Origin: Flavobacteriales bacterium
Lineage (GTDB): Bacteria > Bacteroidota > Bacteroidia > Flavobacteriales > Flavobacteriaceae
Assembly (NCBI GenBank): GCA_027023475.1
Contig: JALVVJ010000078.1
Location: forward strand, 1 to 43,177
Direction: 5' to 3'
Length of the DNA stretch: 43,177 nucleotides
The position numbers and the translations under genes were made by a program. Under the pieces are notes generated by a model. It searched no databases. It was not told the origin of the DNA and saw nothing but the letters and a program-made list of their open reading frames with translations. Positions 34,584 to 42,423 of the stretch are shown piece after piece (the first letter of the stretch is position 1; each line of letters opens with the position of its first letter).

Positions 34584-35528
34584 ATGGCCGAATTCAATTT
34601 TGATCAAAACGATTTTCTCAAACCGCCTAAACCCGCTTCGTCGAGCGGAGGTTCCAACAAAGGTTTGAAAATTTTGGTGGTCCTTCTGGCTCTTTTGGCT
34701 GCCGGAATGGGTGGTGTAGGTATTATGAAATACAAGGATTTCAAAAAAACCGAAAATGCCTTGCAGGAAGAAAAGCAACAACTGCTCAATGATTTGAACG
34801 AACTCAAAGTCAACTACGACAGCTTGACTTCCACCAACACCCAGCTTCAATCCGAAGTGGCCGATGCCAAATCCAAAGTGGAACAACTCATTGCCGAGTT
34901 GGAAAAAACCAAAAAAGTTGATGCGGCCGTTATCAAAAAATACCGCCGTCAAGTCTATTTCCTGCGCAAGGAACGCGACCGCTTGGTTCAAGTGGTGGAT
35001 TCGCTCAAACAAGCCAACCAAGTGCTTACTTTGCAAAAGGATAGTCTAAATACCCAACTCACCGAAGCCACCGCCTACAACGAAAAACTGACCGAAGAAA
35101 ACAAAAATTTGGCTAACGAACTTCAAAAAGCCAAAGTGCTTACGGCCACCAATATTGTAGGCGAAGGTGTCAAAATCAAAAAAAGCGGCAAAGTGGTGGT
35201 TACCCGCCGTTCGCGGCGTGCCCAACAAATACGCGTTTGCTTAACTGCCGTAGCTAATCCCGCTGTGAAAGCCGGCCCGAAAACTTACTATGTGCAAGTG
35301 GTCAATCCCAAAGGTGAAGTTATCGGTAACCGCGATGTTATCAGTGTGGACGGTAGCGATGTCATCACCAGCGCATCCAAAGAATTTAACTACGAAGGAC
35401 AAAATACCGACATCTGTATCTTTGTGGTGCCCCAAAGCAAAGACGATGAAATTGTCAAAGGTGAATACCTTATCAATGTTTATTACAACAATGCCAAAGT
35501 GGGCACCGCTAATTTTCAATTGAAATAA
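34584..35528 (+). CDS. Single-pass membrane protein with long coiled coil and C-terminal beta domain, unknown function
   Basis: 314 residues. A short, flexible cytoplasmic N-terminus (MAEFNFDQNDFLKPPKPASS, then SGGSNK) leads to one TM helix (GLKILVVLLALLAAGMGGVGIM, about residues 27-48). About 130 residues of heptad-rich coiled coil follow (from FKKTENALQEEKQQLLNDL to NLANELQKAKVL). The C-terminal domain of about 120 residues is beta-rich with QIRVCLTAVANPAVKAGPKTYYVQVVNPKGEV and FVVPQSKDDEIVKGEYLINVYYNN. No catalytic motif. It looks like a periplasmic structural or spacer protein. It has its own -7 element and a strong terminator, so it is monocistronic. No family name is claimed. Confidence 0.8.
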   Translation: MAEFNFDQNDFLKPPKPASSSGGSNKGLKILVVLLALLAAGMGGVGIMKYKDFKKTENALQEEKQQLLNDLNELKVNYDSLTSTNTQLQSEVADAKSKVEQLIAELEKTKKVDAAVIKKYRRQVYFLRKERDRLVQVVDSLKQANQVLTLQKDSLNTQLTEATAYNEKLTEENKNLANELQKAKVLTATNIVGEGVKIKKSGKVVVTRRSRRAQQIRVCLTAVANPAVKAGPKTYYVQVVNPKGEVIGNRDVISVDGSDVITSASKEFNYEGQNTDICIFVVPQSKDDEIVKGEYLINVYYNNAKVGTANFQLK

Positions 35529-35553
35529 AAAGCGTAAAAAAACCTATCTTTGA

Positions 35554-35581
35554 GCCGCCGGTTTTTCCGGCGGCTTTTTTT
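35554..35581 (+). terminator. Terminator after the coiled-coil protein gene
   Basis: GCCGCCGG, loop TTTTT, CCGGCGGC, then seven T. Eight perfect base pairs. Confidence 0.92.
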
Positions 35582-35605
35582 CGTTTTAATCAAAAATATA
35601 TCAGG

Positions 35606-37135
35606 ATGAGCGAAGATTTATTCAAAAAAATTACTTCCCACGCCAAAGAATACGGTTTTGTTTACCCTTCCAGTGAAATTTACGATGGACTTTCGGCCGT
35701 TTACGATTACGGCCCCAACGGCGTTTTGCTCAAAAACAATATCAAACAATACTGGTGGAAAGCTATGGTGCAGTTGCACGAAAATATCGTGGGCATTGAT
35801 GCGGCCATTTTTATGCACCCCACCGTTTGGAAGGCCTCGGGCCACACCGATGCCTTCAACGACCCGCTCATCGACAACAAAGACAGCAAAAAACGCTACC
35901 GCGCCGACCAATTGGTGGAAGAACACCTGGCCAAAATCCAAGCCAAAATCGAAAAGGAAGTTCGCAAGGCACGCAAACGTTTCGGTGACGCATTCGACGA
36001 GGCCAAATTCCGCGCCGAACATCCGCGCGTGCAAAAATACACCGCCCAAATTGATGAAATTTCCCGCAAACTGAATGATGCCCTTGCCAACAATAACCTT
36101 CCGGCCCTCAAAGCCCTGATCGATGAACTGGAAATTGCCGACCCGGTCAGCGGAACACGCAATTGGACCGATGTCAAGCAATTTAACCTGATGTTCCAAA
36201 CCCAACTGGGCGCCGTGGCCGGTTCGGCGCAACACCTCTACTTGCGCCCCGAAACCGCACAAGGCATTTTTGTCAATTTCAATAACGTGCTCAAAACCGC
36301 ACGGGTTAAAATACCCTTCGGTATCGCCCAAATAGGTAAGGCATTTCGTAACGAAATCATCGCCCGCCAGTTTATTTTCCGTATGCGGGAATTCGAACAA
36401 ATGGAAATGCAATTTTTTGTACGCCCCGGCACCGAGATGGAGTGGTATGAAAATTGGAAAGAAAAACGAATGCATTGGCATCGTTCATTGGGTTTCCCGG
36501 CCGATTTCTACCGTTTCAAAGACCACGAACAACTGGCCCACTATGCCAATGCCGCCACCGATATCGAATTCCGGTTCCCCTTCGGCTTCAAGGAATTGGA
36601 AGGCATCCATTCGCGAACCGATTTCGACCTGCGCCGGCACGAAGAATTTTCGGGACGTAAAATGCGCTATTTCGACCCCGAAACCCGCGAAACCTATATT
36701 CCTTACGTTATCGAAACCTCCATCGGGCTCGACCGTATGTTTTTGGCTATATTGAGCGCTTCCTACAAGGAAGAAACGCTTGATGATGGTTCCGTGCGTA
36801 CCGTCCTGCGCATTCCCGCCATTCTGTCACCGGTCAAGGTGGCGGTGCTTCCGCTTGTCAAAAAAGACGGCCTGCCCGAAAAAGCCCGCGAACTATTCGA
36901 CCGGCTTAAATGGGATTTCCAGGTTCAGTACGACGAAAAGGACGCCATCGGCCGCCGCTATCGACGTCAGGATGCCATCGGAACGCCCTATGCCGTAACG
37001 GTGGACCATCAAACACTTTCCGACGACACCGTAACGCTGCGCGACCGCGATACCATGCAGCAGGAACGCATCCCCGCGGCCGAAATTCCGCGCATTTTGA
37101 ATCAACGACTCCATCTAAAAGCTTGGCTCGACTAA
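35606..37135 (+). CDS. glyS: Glycyl-tRNA synthetase, alpha2 type
   Basis: Class II synthetase charging tRNA-Gly, 509 residues, of the homodimeric form rather than the alpha2beta2 GlyQ/GlyS form. N-terminal SHAKEYGFVYPSSEIYDGLSAVYDYGPNGVLLKNN; motif 2 region AFRNEIIARQFIFRMREFEQMEMQFF; active-site YLRPETAQGIFVNF; motif 3 YVIETSIGLDRMFLAIL. The C-terminal anticodon-binding domain starts at PVKVAVLPLVKK. Its stop is 1 nt before the comF-like start, so the two are coupled. Confidence 0.96.
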   Translation: MSEDLFKKITSHAKEYGFVYPSSEIYDGLSAVYDYGPNGVLLKNNIKQYWWKAMVQLHENIVGIDAAIFMHPTVWKASGHTDAFNDPLIDNKDSKKRYRADQLVEEHLAKIQAKIEKEVRKARKRFGDAFDEAKFRAEHPRVQKYTAQIDEISRKLNDALANNNLPALKALIDELEIADPVSGTRNWTDVKQFNLMFQTQLGAVAGSAQHLYLRPETAQGIFVNFNNVLKTARVKIPFGIAQIGKAFRNEIIARQFIFRMREFEQMEMQFFVRPGTEMEWYENWKEKRMHWHRSLGFPADFYRFKDHEQLAHYANAATDIEFRFPFGFKELEGIHSRTDFDLRRHEEFSGRKMRYFDPETRETYIPYVIETSIGLDRMFLAILSASYKEETLDDGSVRTVLRIPAILSPVKVAVLPLVKKDGLPEKARELFDRLKWDFQVQYDEKDAIGRRYRRQDAIGTPYAVTVDHQTLSDDTVTLRDRDTMQQERIPAAEIPRILNQRLHLKAWLD

Positions 37136-37136
37136 G

Positions 37137-37820
37137 GTGAAGCCCCTCAGGCCGCTTCTTAATTTGGTCTATTCGCGCACCTGTGTGCTGTGCGGAAGGC
37201 CGCTTACCTATGACGAAGATGTGATTTGCCGCCGGTGTGTGGATGAATTGCCTTTTACGCACTATGATTTTTCGGACAGTCATAAATTGGCCCGGATACT
37301 CCGAGCCAAGGCACCGGTTTATAAAGCCACGAGCTTACTGTTTTATAGCAAAACCGGACTAAGCGGCAAACTGATTCACAAGCTCAAATACCATCACCAT
37401 GCCCGCGTGGGCCCGCGATTGGCGGAATTTTTAGCCCCACGTTTAATGACCGACCCGCCCCATATCATCCTGCCCGTTCCTTTGCATCCGCGTAAAATGC
37501 GCCTGCGCGGTTACAACCAAACCGAAGGTTTTGCCCTTCGTCTGTCCCGTTTAACAGGTGCCCGCTACGAGTCCCGGGCTTTGCGCAAACGCCGTCATAC
37601 TCCCAGCCAAACCACCAAATCGCCCTGGGAACGCTGGCAAAATGTACGCCACGGATTCGAACTCCGCACCCGAAGCAATTGGAACGGCCGCCATATCCTG
37701 TTGACCGATGATGTGATTACTACGGGCGCCACGCTTGCGGCCATTGTGCAAGTGATAGGGCAAGAATTTCCCGAAGCCCGCGTTAGCGTGGCTTCCATGG
37801 CTTTTAATTTGCCCCGCTAA
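37137..37820 (+). CDS. ComF family phosphoribosyltransferase-like protein
   Basis: 227 residues, GTG start directly after the glyS stop. N-terminal double zinc finger (TCVLCGRPLTYDEDVICRRCVDEL) and a type I phosphoribosyltransferase domain with the PRPP loop HILLTDDVITTGATLAAIVQVIG; VPLHPRKMRLRGYNQTEGFA is the conserved central segment. ComF proteins help bring single-stranded DNA into the cell during natural transformation. The yifB/comM-type gene at 38827-40365 would act later in the same process, though both proteins are widespread in non-competent bacteria as well. Confidence 0.93.
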   Translation: MKPLRPLLNLVYSRTCVLCGRPLTYDEDVICRRCVDELPFTHYDFSDSHKLARILRAKAPVYKATSLLFYSKTGLSGKLIHKLKYHHHARVGPRLAEFLAPRLMTDPPHIILPVPLHPRKMRLRGYNQTEGFALRLSRLTGARYESRALRKRRHTPSQTTKSPWERWQNVRHGFELRTRSNWNGRHILLTDDVITTGATLAAIVQVIGQEFPEARVSVASMAFNLPR

Positions 37821-37825
37821 ATGCT

Positions 37826-38045
37826 TAGGGCGCTCCGGCAGCCCTGCGGTCTGCCTACGCGGCTCCCGGAACCCGCAAGCGGTTTCCGTCCGCAGCTTCG
37901 GGAGCCACCTACGGCGTCTCCCTTCGCAACCCTCGCAGCCCTTAACCGCTGCTAATCAGCGGACTTGGTCTGCTCGGGAAGTCGCCGGGCCGCGCAGCGT
38001 CCCGGCTCTTTGCCGGCGAGCCACCTACGGCGTCTCGCCTTGGCG
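37826..38045. repeat. GC-rich mosaic intergenic repeat island 3
   Basis: About 220 bp between the comF-like gene and the GGGP synthase gene, with no gene. It begins TTAGGGCGCTCCGG, has CCCTGCGGTCTGCCT (37842-37856), which is found reversed in island 1 (3971-3985), and carries a 19-bp direct repeat GAGCCACCTACGGCGTCTC at 37902-37920 and 38018-38036. Between the two repeats is GCTGCTAATCAGC, a small inverted repeat. The 100 nt after the island are AT-rich and probably hold the promoter of the next gene. Confidence 0.7.
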
Positions 38046-38152
38046 CCGTGGGCGGATTCGCAATATTTTTTCTTGAATTTCAAATATTCATTTATTGCAT
38101 ACCCGGTAAATTTTTCCGTTTTATCTTATCTTGCACGGGCAAAACCGCTGGG

Positions 38153-38824
38153 ATGTTTTTCAATAAACAAAGCCGCCACCGTATCCTCCTGCTCGACCCC
38201 GATAAAGTTGAAGCGGGTTTTTACGATGAATTGGAACGGAAAATCCGCTCGTTTGATCCTGGTATTTTTTTTGTGGGTGGTAGTTTTTCCGGTAGCGGAC
38301 GTGCCGATTCCGTTGTGGAGGAACTCAAACAAAAAACCGCCAAGCCCGTTATTCTCTTCCCTGGCGATTATGCCCAACTTACCCCCCGGGCCGATGCCGT
38401 TTTGTTCCTGAGTTTGCTTTCGGGTCGTAATCCCGAATATTTGGCCGGCCAACAGGTCAAGGCCGCACCGGTTATCCGGCGCATGCAATTGCCGGTGATT
38501 CCTACGGCCTATTTACTGGTGGGTGGCGGGACGCTTAGCACGGTGCAATACATCACCCAAACCCTTCCGATTCCGGCCGATAAAATTGATTTGGCGGTTG
38601 CTACGGCATTGGCCGGACAGTATTTGGGTATGCAATTGGTTTACCTGGAAGCCGGAAGTGGTGCAATTAATCCCGTTCCGGTGGAAATGATTCGCGCGGT
38701 GTCGCGGGCCGTTCAAATTCCCGTGATTGTGGGTGGAGGCATCCGTGATTTGGCCTCGGTCGATACTTATTTCGAAGCCGGGGCCAATGGCGTAGTGGTG
38801 GGTACTTTGTTCGAAAACGACTAA
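38153..38824 (+). CDS. GGGP/heptaprenylglyceryl phosphate synthase family protein
   Basis: From ATG at 38153 the protein has 223 residues, the family norm; an ORF start at 38048 lies in repeat DNA. A TIM-barrel prenyltransferase joining glycerol-1-phosphate to a polyprenyl diphosphate. Conserved pieces: ILLLDPDKV at the N-terminus, FFVGGSFSGSGRAD, PVILFPGDYAQL, IPTAYLLVGGGTLSTV, LVYLEAGSGA, and the phosphate-binding IPVIVGGGIRDLASVDTYFEAGANGVVVGTLFE. Bacteroidota members form one group of this family and were found active in vitro, but the cell product is still unclear. Convergent with yifB with a 2-nt gap. Confidence 0.88.
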   Translation: MFFNKQSRHRILLLDPDKVEAGFYDELERKIRSFDPGIFFVGGSFSGSGRADSVVEELKQKTAKPVILFPGDYAQLTPRADAVLFLSLLSGRNPEYLAGQQVKAAPVIRRMQLPVIPTAYLLVGGGTLSTVQYITQTLPIPADKIDLAVATALAGQYLGMQLVYLEAGSGAINPVPVEMIRAVSRAVQIPVIVGGGIRDLASVDTYFEAGANGVVVGTLFEND

Positions 38825-38826
38825 AC

Positions 38827-40365
38827 TTATTCAAACCACCCCTTACGATCCAAGCTGCGGTATTGGATGGCTTCGGCAATATGTTCGGGACGGATGTTTT
38901 CCTCGCCGGCCAGGTCGGCGATGGTGCGGGCCACTTTGAGGATGCGGTCGTAGGCACGGGCCGACAGGTTAAGCCGGTCCATAGCGTTTTTGAGCAATTG
39001 CAGCGAGGTTTGGTCCACCGCACAAAATTTGCGAATGAGCTTACTGCTGAGTTGGGCGTTGTAGTGTATGCCCGGATAATCACGGTAACGTTTGGTTTGA
39101 ACTTTTCGCGCTGCAATCACGCGTTGGCGAATAACCTTGCTGCTTTCGCCGCGGCGGTCGTCAGATAGTTTGTCGAAAGGCACGGGTTGCACTTCGATTT
39201 GCAGGTCGATACGGTCCAGGAGCGGCCCCGAAATTTTGCTCAAATAGCGTTGCATTTCGGCCGGCGAGGAGCGCATGGGCGAGTGCGGGTCGTTGAAATA
39301 ACCCGACGGACTGGGATTCATGCTGGCAATGAGCATAAAGCCCGCAGGATAGGTAACCGTGAATTTGGCCCGGGAAATGGTAACTTGGCGGTCTTCGAGC
39401 GGTTGGCGCAACACTTCCAGCACGCTGCGTTTGAACTCGGGCAATTCATCCAGGAACAACACACCGTTGTGTGCCAGCGATATTTCGCCCGGCTGCGGGT
39501 AACTGCCGCCGCCCACCAGGGCCACATCGGAAATGGTATGATGCGGAGCCCGGAACGGCCGTTGGGTAACGATGCCCCGTTCGGCCCTTAGCGTGCCGGC
39601 AACCGAATGAATTTTGGTGGTTTCCAAGGCCTCGTCCAAGGTCATGGGCGGCAAAATGCCGGGAATGCGTTTGGCCAGCATGGTTTTTCCGCTTCCGGGC
39701 GGGCCCACCATGAGCACGTTGTGTCCGCCGGCCGCAGCAATTTCCAGCGCCCGCTTGACGCTTTCCTGTCCTTTGACATCGGCGAAGTCGTGTTCAAAAC
39801 GGTCGAGTTCGTCGAAAAACAATTTTTCCATATCCAAGCGGAAGGCATCGAAATGTTCGTTTCCTTCCAACAGGTCTATTACCTGGCGGATATTTTCCAG
39901 GCCATAGACTTCGATGCCGTCCACAATGGCCGCTTCGTTGCGGTTGGCCGCCGGCAGGATCACACCGCGGTAACCTTCGGCCTTGGCTTTGAGTGCCACG
40001 GGCAAAGCGCCGCGAACGGGGCGCAGGTCGCCGTTGAGCGAAAGTTCGCCCAATATCCAAAAATCTTGTAAGCGTTCGCCGTCGATTTGTCCCGATGCGG
40101 CCAAAATACCCAAAGCAATGGGCAAGTCGTAGGCCGAGCCCTCTTTGCGCAAATCGGCCGGTGCCATGTTGATGATGATTTTTTTGTGCGGCATTTTGAG
40201 CCCCGAATTTTCGAGTGCCGCCGAAATGCGGTAACTGCTTTCCATGACCGCCTTGTCGGGAAGGCCAACCAGATGATAGCCGATACCCTTGTCGATATTC
40301 ACTTCAATATTTACCGGATAGGCGTCGATTTCATAAATGGCGGCGCTGTGGACATGGACTAACAT
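38827..40365 (-). CDS. YifB/ComM family Mg chelatase-like AAA+ ATPase
   Basis: From ATG at 40365 the protein has 512 residues; an in-frame start at 40398 is less likely. Order: Lon-protease-like N-terminal domain (LVHVHSAAIYEIDAYPVNIEVNIDKGIGYHLVGLPD), AAA+ core with Walker A GPPGSGKTML and Walker B GVLFLDELPEF, and the C-terminal Mg-chelatase-related helical domain (RAYDRILKVARTIADLAGEENI). ComM is a hexameric helicase promoting branch migration when incoming DNA recombines during transformation. It may pair functionally with the comF-like gene about 1 kb away. Confidence 0.93.
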   Translation of the reverse strand: MLVHVHSAAIYEIDAYPVNIEVNIDKGIGYHLVGLPDKAVMESSYRISAALENSGLKMPHKKIIINMAPADLRKEGSAYDLPIALGILAASGQIDGERLQDFWILGELSLNGDLRPVRGALPVALKAKAEGYRGVILPAANRNEAAIVDGIEVYGLENIRQVIDLLEGNEHFDAFRLDMEKLFFDELDRFEHDFADVKGQESVKRALEIAAAGGHNVLMVGPPGSGKTMLAKRIPGILPPMTLDEALETTKIHSVAGTLRAERGIVTQRPFRAPHHTISDVALVGGGSYPQPGEISLAHNGVLFLDELPEFKRSVLEVLRQPLEDRQVTISRAKFTVTYPAGFMLIASMNPSPSGYFNDPHSPMRSSPAEMQRYLSKISGPLLDRIDLQIEVQPVPFDKLSDDRRGESSKVIRQRVIAARKVQTKRYRDYPGIHYNAQLSSKLIRKFCAVDQTSLQLLKNAMDRLNLSARAYDRILKVARTIADLAGEENIRPEHIAEAIQYRSLDRKGWFE

Positions 40366-40482
40366 AGGGGAGGCGTGATTTTTTTTAAGGATTAACAATA
40401 TTATAAAAAAATGTAATACGAAAAGAAGGGTCTGAGTCGGGTTGTTTCCAAAAAGGTTGCGGAGTTACCGGAATTAAAAAAA

Positions 40483-40706
40483 CGCGCCAGCGGGCGCAGC
40501 GGTATCCTTGTGCAGCGGCCGGCGAGCTTTTTGTGCCGGCGTCGGGGGCTCGCAGCGCAAGAGACCACGGCGCCGGCTTTACAAAAACCGCCGGATGCAA
40601 GCAAGATAAGAGCGGAGCACGCGGTGGCCGCACGGGCGTTGCAGCGCGAACAAAGGTGAAGCGGTGCGGCATCCGTGAATGCGTGCGGCCAGGCGCCCGA
40701 AAAAAA
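40483..40706. repeat. GC-rich mosaic intergenic repeat island 4 (with repeat B, copy 2 at 40483-40648, minus)
   Basis: Lies in the 420-bp gap between yifB and the Omp28-like gene, without a gene. Read on the minus strand it starts TTTTTTTTCGGGCGCC, the same edge as the other islands, then GCACGCATTCACGG, then GCTGCAACGCC and all of repeat B to CGCTGCGCCCGCTGGCGCG. It thus copies island 2 from the left edge onward in the opposite orientation, but has no second arm of the 164-bp fold-back. The segment 40366-40482 has ordinary composition and nothing recognisable apart from being just upstream of yifB. Confidence 0.75.
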
Positions 40707-40733
40707 AGAATTTTTAAGAAAAACGGAATAATT

Positions 40734-40763
40734 TTTGATGCACGGAAAAAATAATTACATTTG
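40734..40763 (+). promoter_or_regulatory. Promoter of the Omp28-like gene
   Basis: -33 TTTG at 40734-40737, 18-nt spacer, TACATTTG at 40756-40763 (full match to TAnnTTTG), 22 nt before the ATG. Confidence 0.8.
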
Positions 40764-40785
40764 AAATATCAAAATTCAATCGATT

Positions 40786-41907
40786 ATGAAAAAAATCCTT
40801 CTATTAACAGCTTTTTCCATTCTGCTTTTGGCCGGAAAGTGTAAAAAAGACCAGCCGAAGGACGATGATCAACCGCAAGAAGAACAATTGGCCGATGCTT
40901 CGCTGAATGCCGTAAAACTTCCCAATTTGACCGTTCAGGGGCAAAGTGTAACCATTAAAGGTGTTATCCAAAACTTCGGTGATGCGGCCATTACGTCCAT
41001 GGATATTGTTTGGCAAGCCGACAACGGTGCCGAACACAGTATGTCGCTCAGCGGTTTGAATATCGGTAAAATGGGGACTTACAACTTTCAACATTCCGAC
41101 CCTTATCAAGCCACCACGGGGCAACACACTATCACCGTAACCGTCAAAAACGTAAACGGCAAAGAACACGATAAGGTGGACGGCAACAACGTCCGCAATG
41201 CTTCCATAACAGTGGCTTCGCAAGGCGTAACCCGCCGGGCATTGTACGAAGAATTTACAAGTTCCACTTGTAGTCCTTGTGCCACATTTAATGGAAATTA
41301 CTTTACGTCGTCGTATATCAATTCGAATCGTGCCAACATTGCCGTTATCAAGTACCAAATGAACTGGCCCGGAAACGGTGATCCGTACTACACCGCCGAA
41401 GGCGGAACCCGTCGCCAATATTATGGCGTGAACGGTGTACCTACCTTGTATTTGGACGGAACCGAAGGCACTCACTTCAACCAAGCCCAACTCCAAGGCG
41501 ATTTGGATGCCGAACTGCAAGTGCCCGGCGTGGTGGATTTGCAGGCCTACTATACCATTGACGCCAACAATAATGTGAAAGTAAAAGTGGTGGGAACACC
41601 TTATTTGAGTGGTAACTTTACGCTTCACGTAGTGGTGGTGGAACAAACCACTACGGGTAATGTGGCCTCAAACGGTGAAACGGAATTCCACAATGTGATG
41701 ATGAAAATGGTGCCCGATGCCAACGGTACGGCATTGACCTGTACGGACGGAGCGGCCTTTACCGAACGCGTTCAGGCATCGCTCAACGGAACGAACATCG
41801 AAGAAATGTCCGATTTGCAAGTGATTGTTTTTGTACAAGACGACAGTTCCAAAGCCGTACTCCAAGCAGCCATTGCCACCGAAGATGCCAATCAAATTGA
41901 TTTCTAA
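40786..41907 (+). CDS. Omp28-related surface protein with thioredoxin-like CxxC
   Basis: 373 residues. Hydrophobic signal sequence ending LLLAGKCKK, with Cys19 a likely lipid anchor although Lys stands at -1 where Gly/Ala is usual. An N-terminal CARDB-like beta domain (VKLPNLTVQGQSVTIKGVIQNFGDAAITSMDIVW) is followed by an Omp28-like region with TSSTCSPCATFNGNYF (Cys162/Cys165) and VNGVPTLYLDG, a thioredoxin-fold pattern. Omp28 is a surface protein of Porphyromonas; its relatives are common in Bacteroidota and their task is not known. Has its own promoter and is followed 12 nt later by a small protein with the same signal ending. Confidence 0.82.
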   Translation: MKKILLLTAFSILLLAGKCKKDQPKDDDQPQEEQLADASLNAVKLPNLTVQGQSVTIKGVIQNFGDAAITSMDIVWQADNGAEHSMSLSGLNIGKMGTYNFQHSDPYQATTGQHTITVTVKNVNGKEHDKVDGNNVRNASITVASQGVTRRALYEEFTSSTCSPCATFNGNYFTSSYINSNRANIAVIKYQMNWPGNGDPYYTAEGGTRRQYYGVNGVPTLYLDGTEGTHFNQAQLQGDLDAELQVPGVVDLQAYYTIDANNNVKVKVVGTPYLSGNFTLHVVVVEQTTTGNVASNGETEFHNVMMKMVPDANGTALTCTDGAAFTERVQASLNGTNIEEMSDLQVIVFVQDDSSKAVLQAAIATEDANQIDF

Positions 41908-41919
41908 AATATTATAAAT

Positions 41920-42402
41920 ATGAAAAAATTCGGAATTGTTCTTTTGGCCCTGCTTTTTGTGATGGGCAAGTGTAAAAAAGAAACACCAAAAGATAATGTG
42001 CAGGCCAGTTTTAAAGTGAAAACGGTCAACGGGTCAGTGGTTGCCAACAACCAGGAATTTACATATACCACCACCGATGCCTCGGCCAATTTGGTGCTAC
42101 TGATACAAAACACTTCGTCCGACCCCATTAAGCTAAAAACTAAATTGGTCGATGTAACCGGCACCGACGGCTCGGAAATGGAATTCTGCTTCGGTAATTG
42201 CTATATGGGTATGACGCCCAATACGGCTTATCCGCAAAACACGGATTTTACGGTGGCCGGCAATAGTACAACGCCTCCCGACCAAGTACATTATTACAAC
42301 CACTATTCGGGAACCTGTTCCTATACCATTAAAATTTACCAAGTGGACGACGATGGCGATCAGGTGGGTGATGCCTTGACCTTCAAATACATCAAGCAAT
42401 AA
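41920..42402 (+). CDS. Small exported Cys-anchored protein, function unknown
   Basis: 160 residues. Signal sequence MKKFGIVLLALLFVMGKCKK with Cys18 as the likely anchor, ending GKCKK exactly like the upstream Omp28-like protein. The mature part is predicted all-beta (SFKVKTVNGSVVANNQEFTYTT; NLVLLIQNTSSDPIKLKTKLVDV) with a CFGNC pair near the middle and SGTCSYTIKIYQVDDDGDQVGDALTFKYIKQ at the end. No family recognised with certainty; the end looks like the C-terminal part of Omp28-type proteins. Second cistron of the 40786 operon. Confidence 0.7.
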   Translation: MKKFGIVLLALLFVMGKCKKETPKDNVQASFKVKTVNGSVVANNQEFTYTTTDASANLVLLIQNTSSDPIKLKTKLVDVTGTDGSEMEFCFGNCYMGMTPNTAYPQNTDFTVAGNSTTPPDQVHYYNHYSGTCSYTIKIYQVDDDGDQVGDALTFKYIKQ

Positions 42403-42423
42403 TTTTTTTGTGAGCATATTTTT

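Noticed and set aside
35545-35552. TATCTTTG as a promoter for glyS
   Set aside because: It is directly followed by the terminator hairpin at 35554-35581, so a start about 7 nt downstream would fall inside the stem. No -33 TTTG at 18-19 nt. Probably chance or part of the 3' end of the upstream gene.
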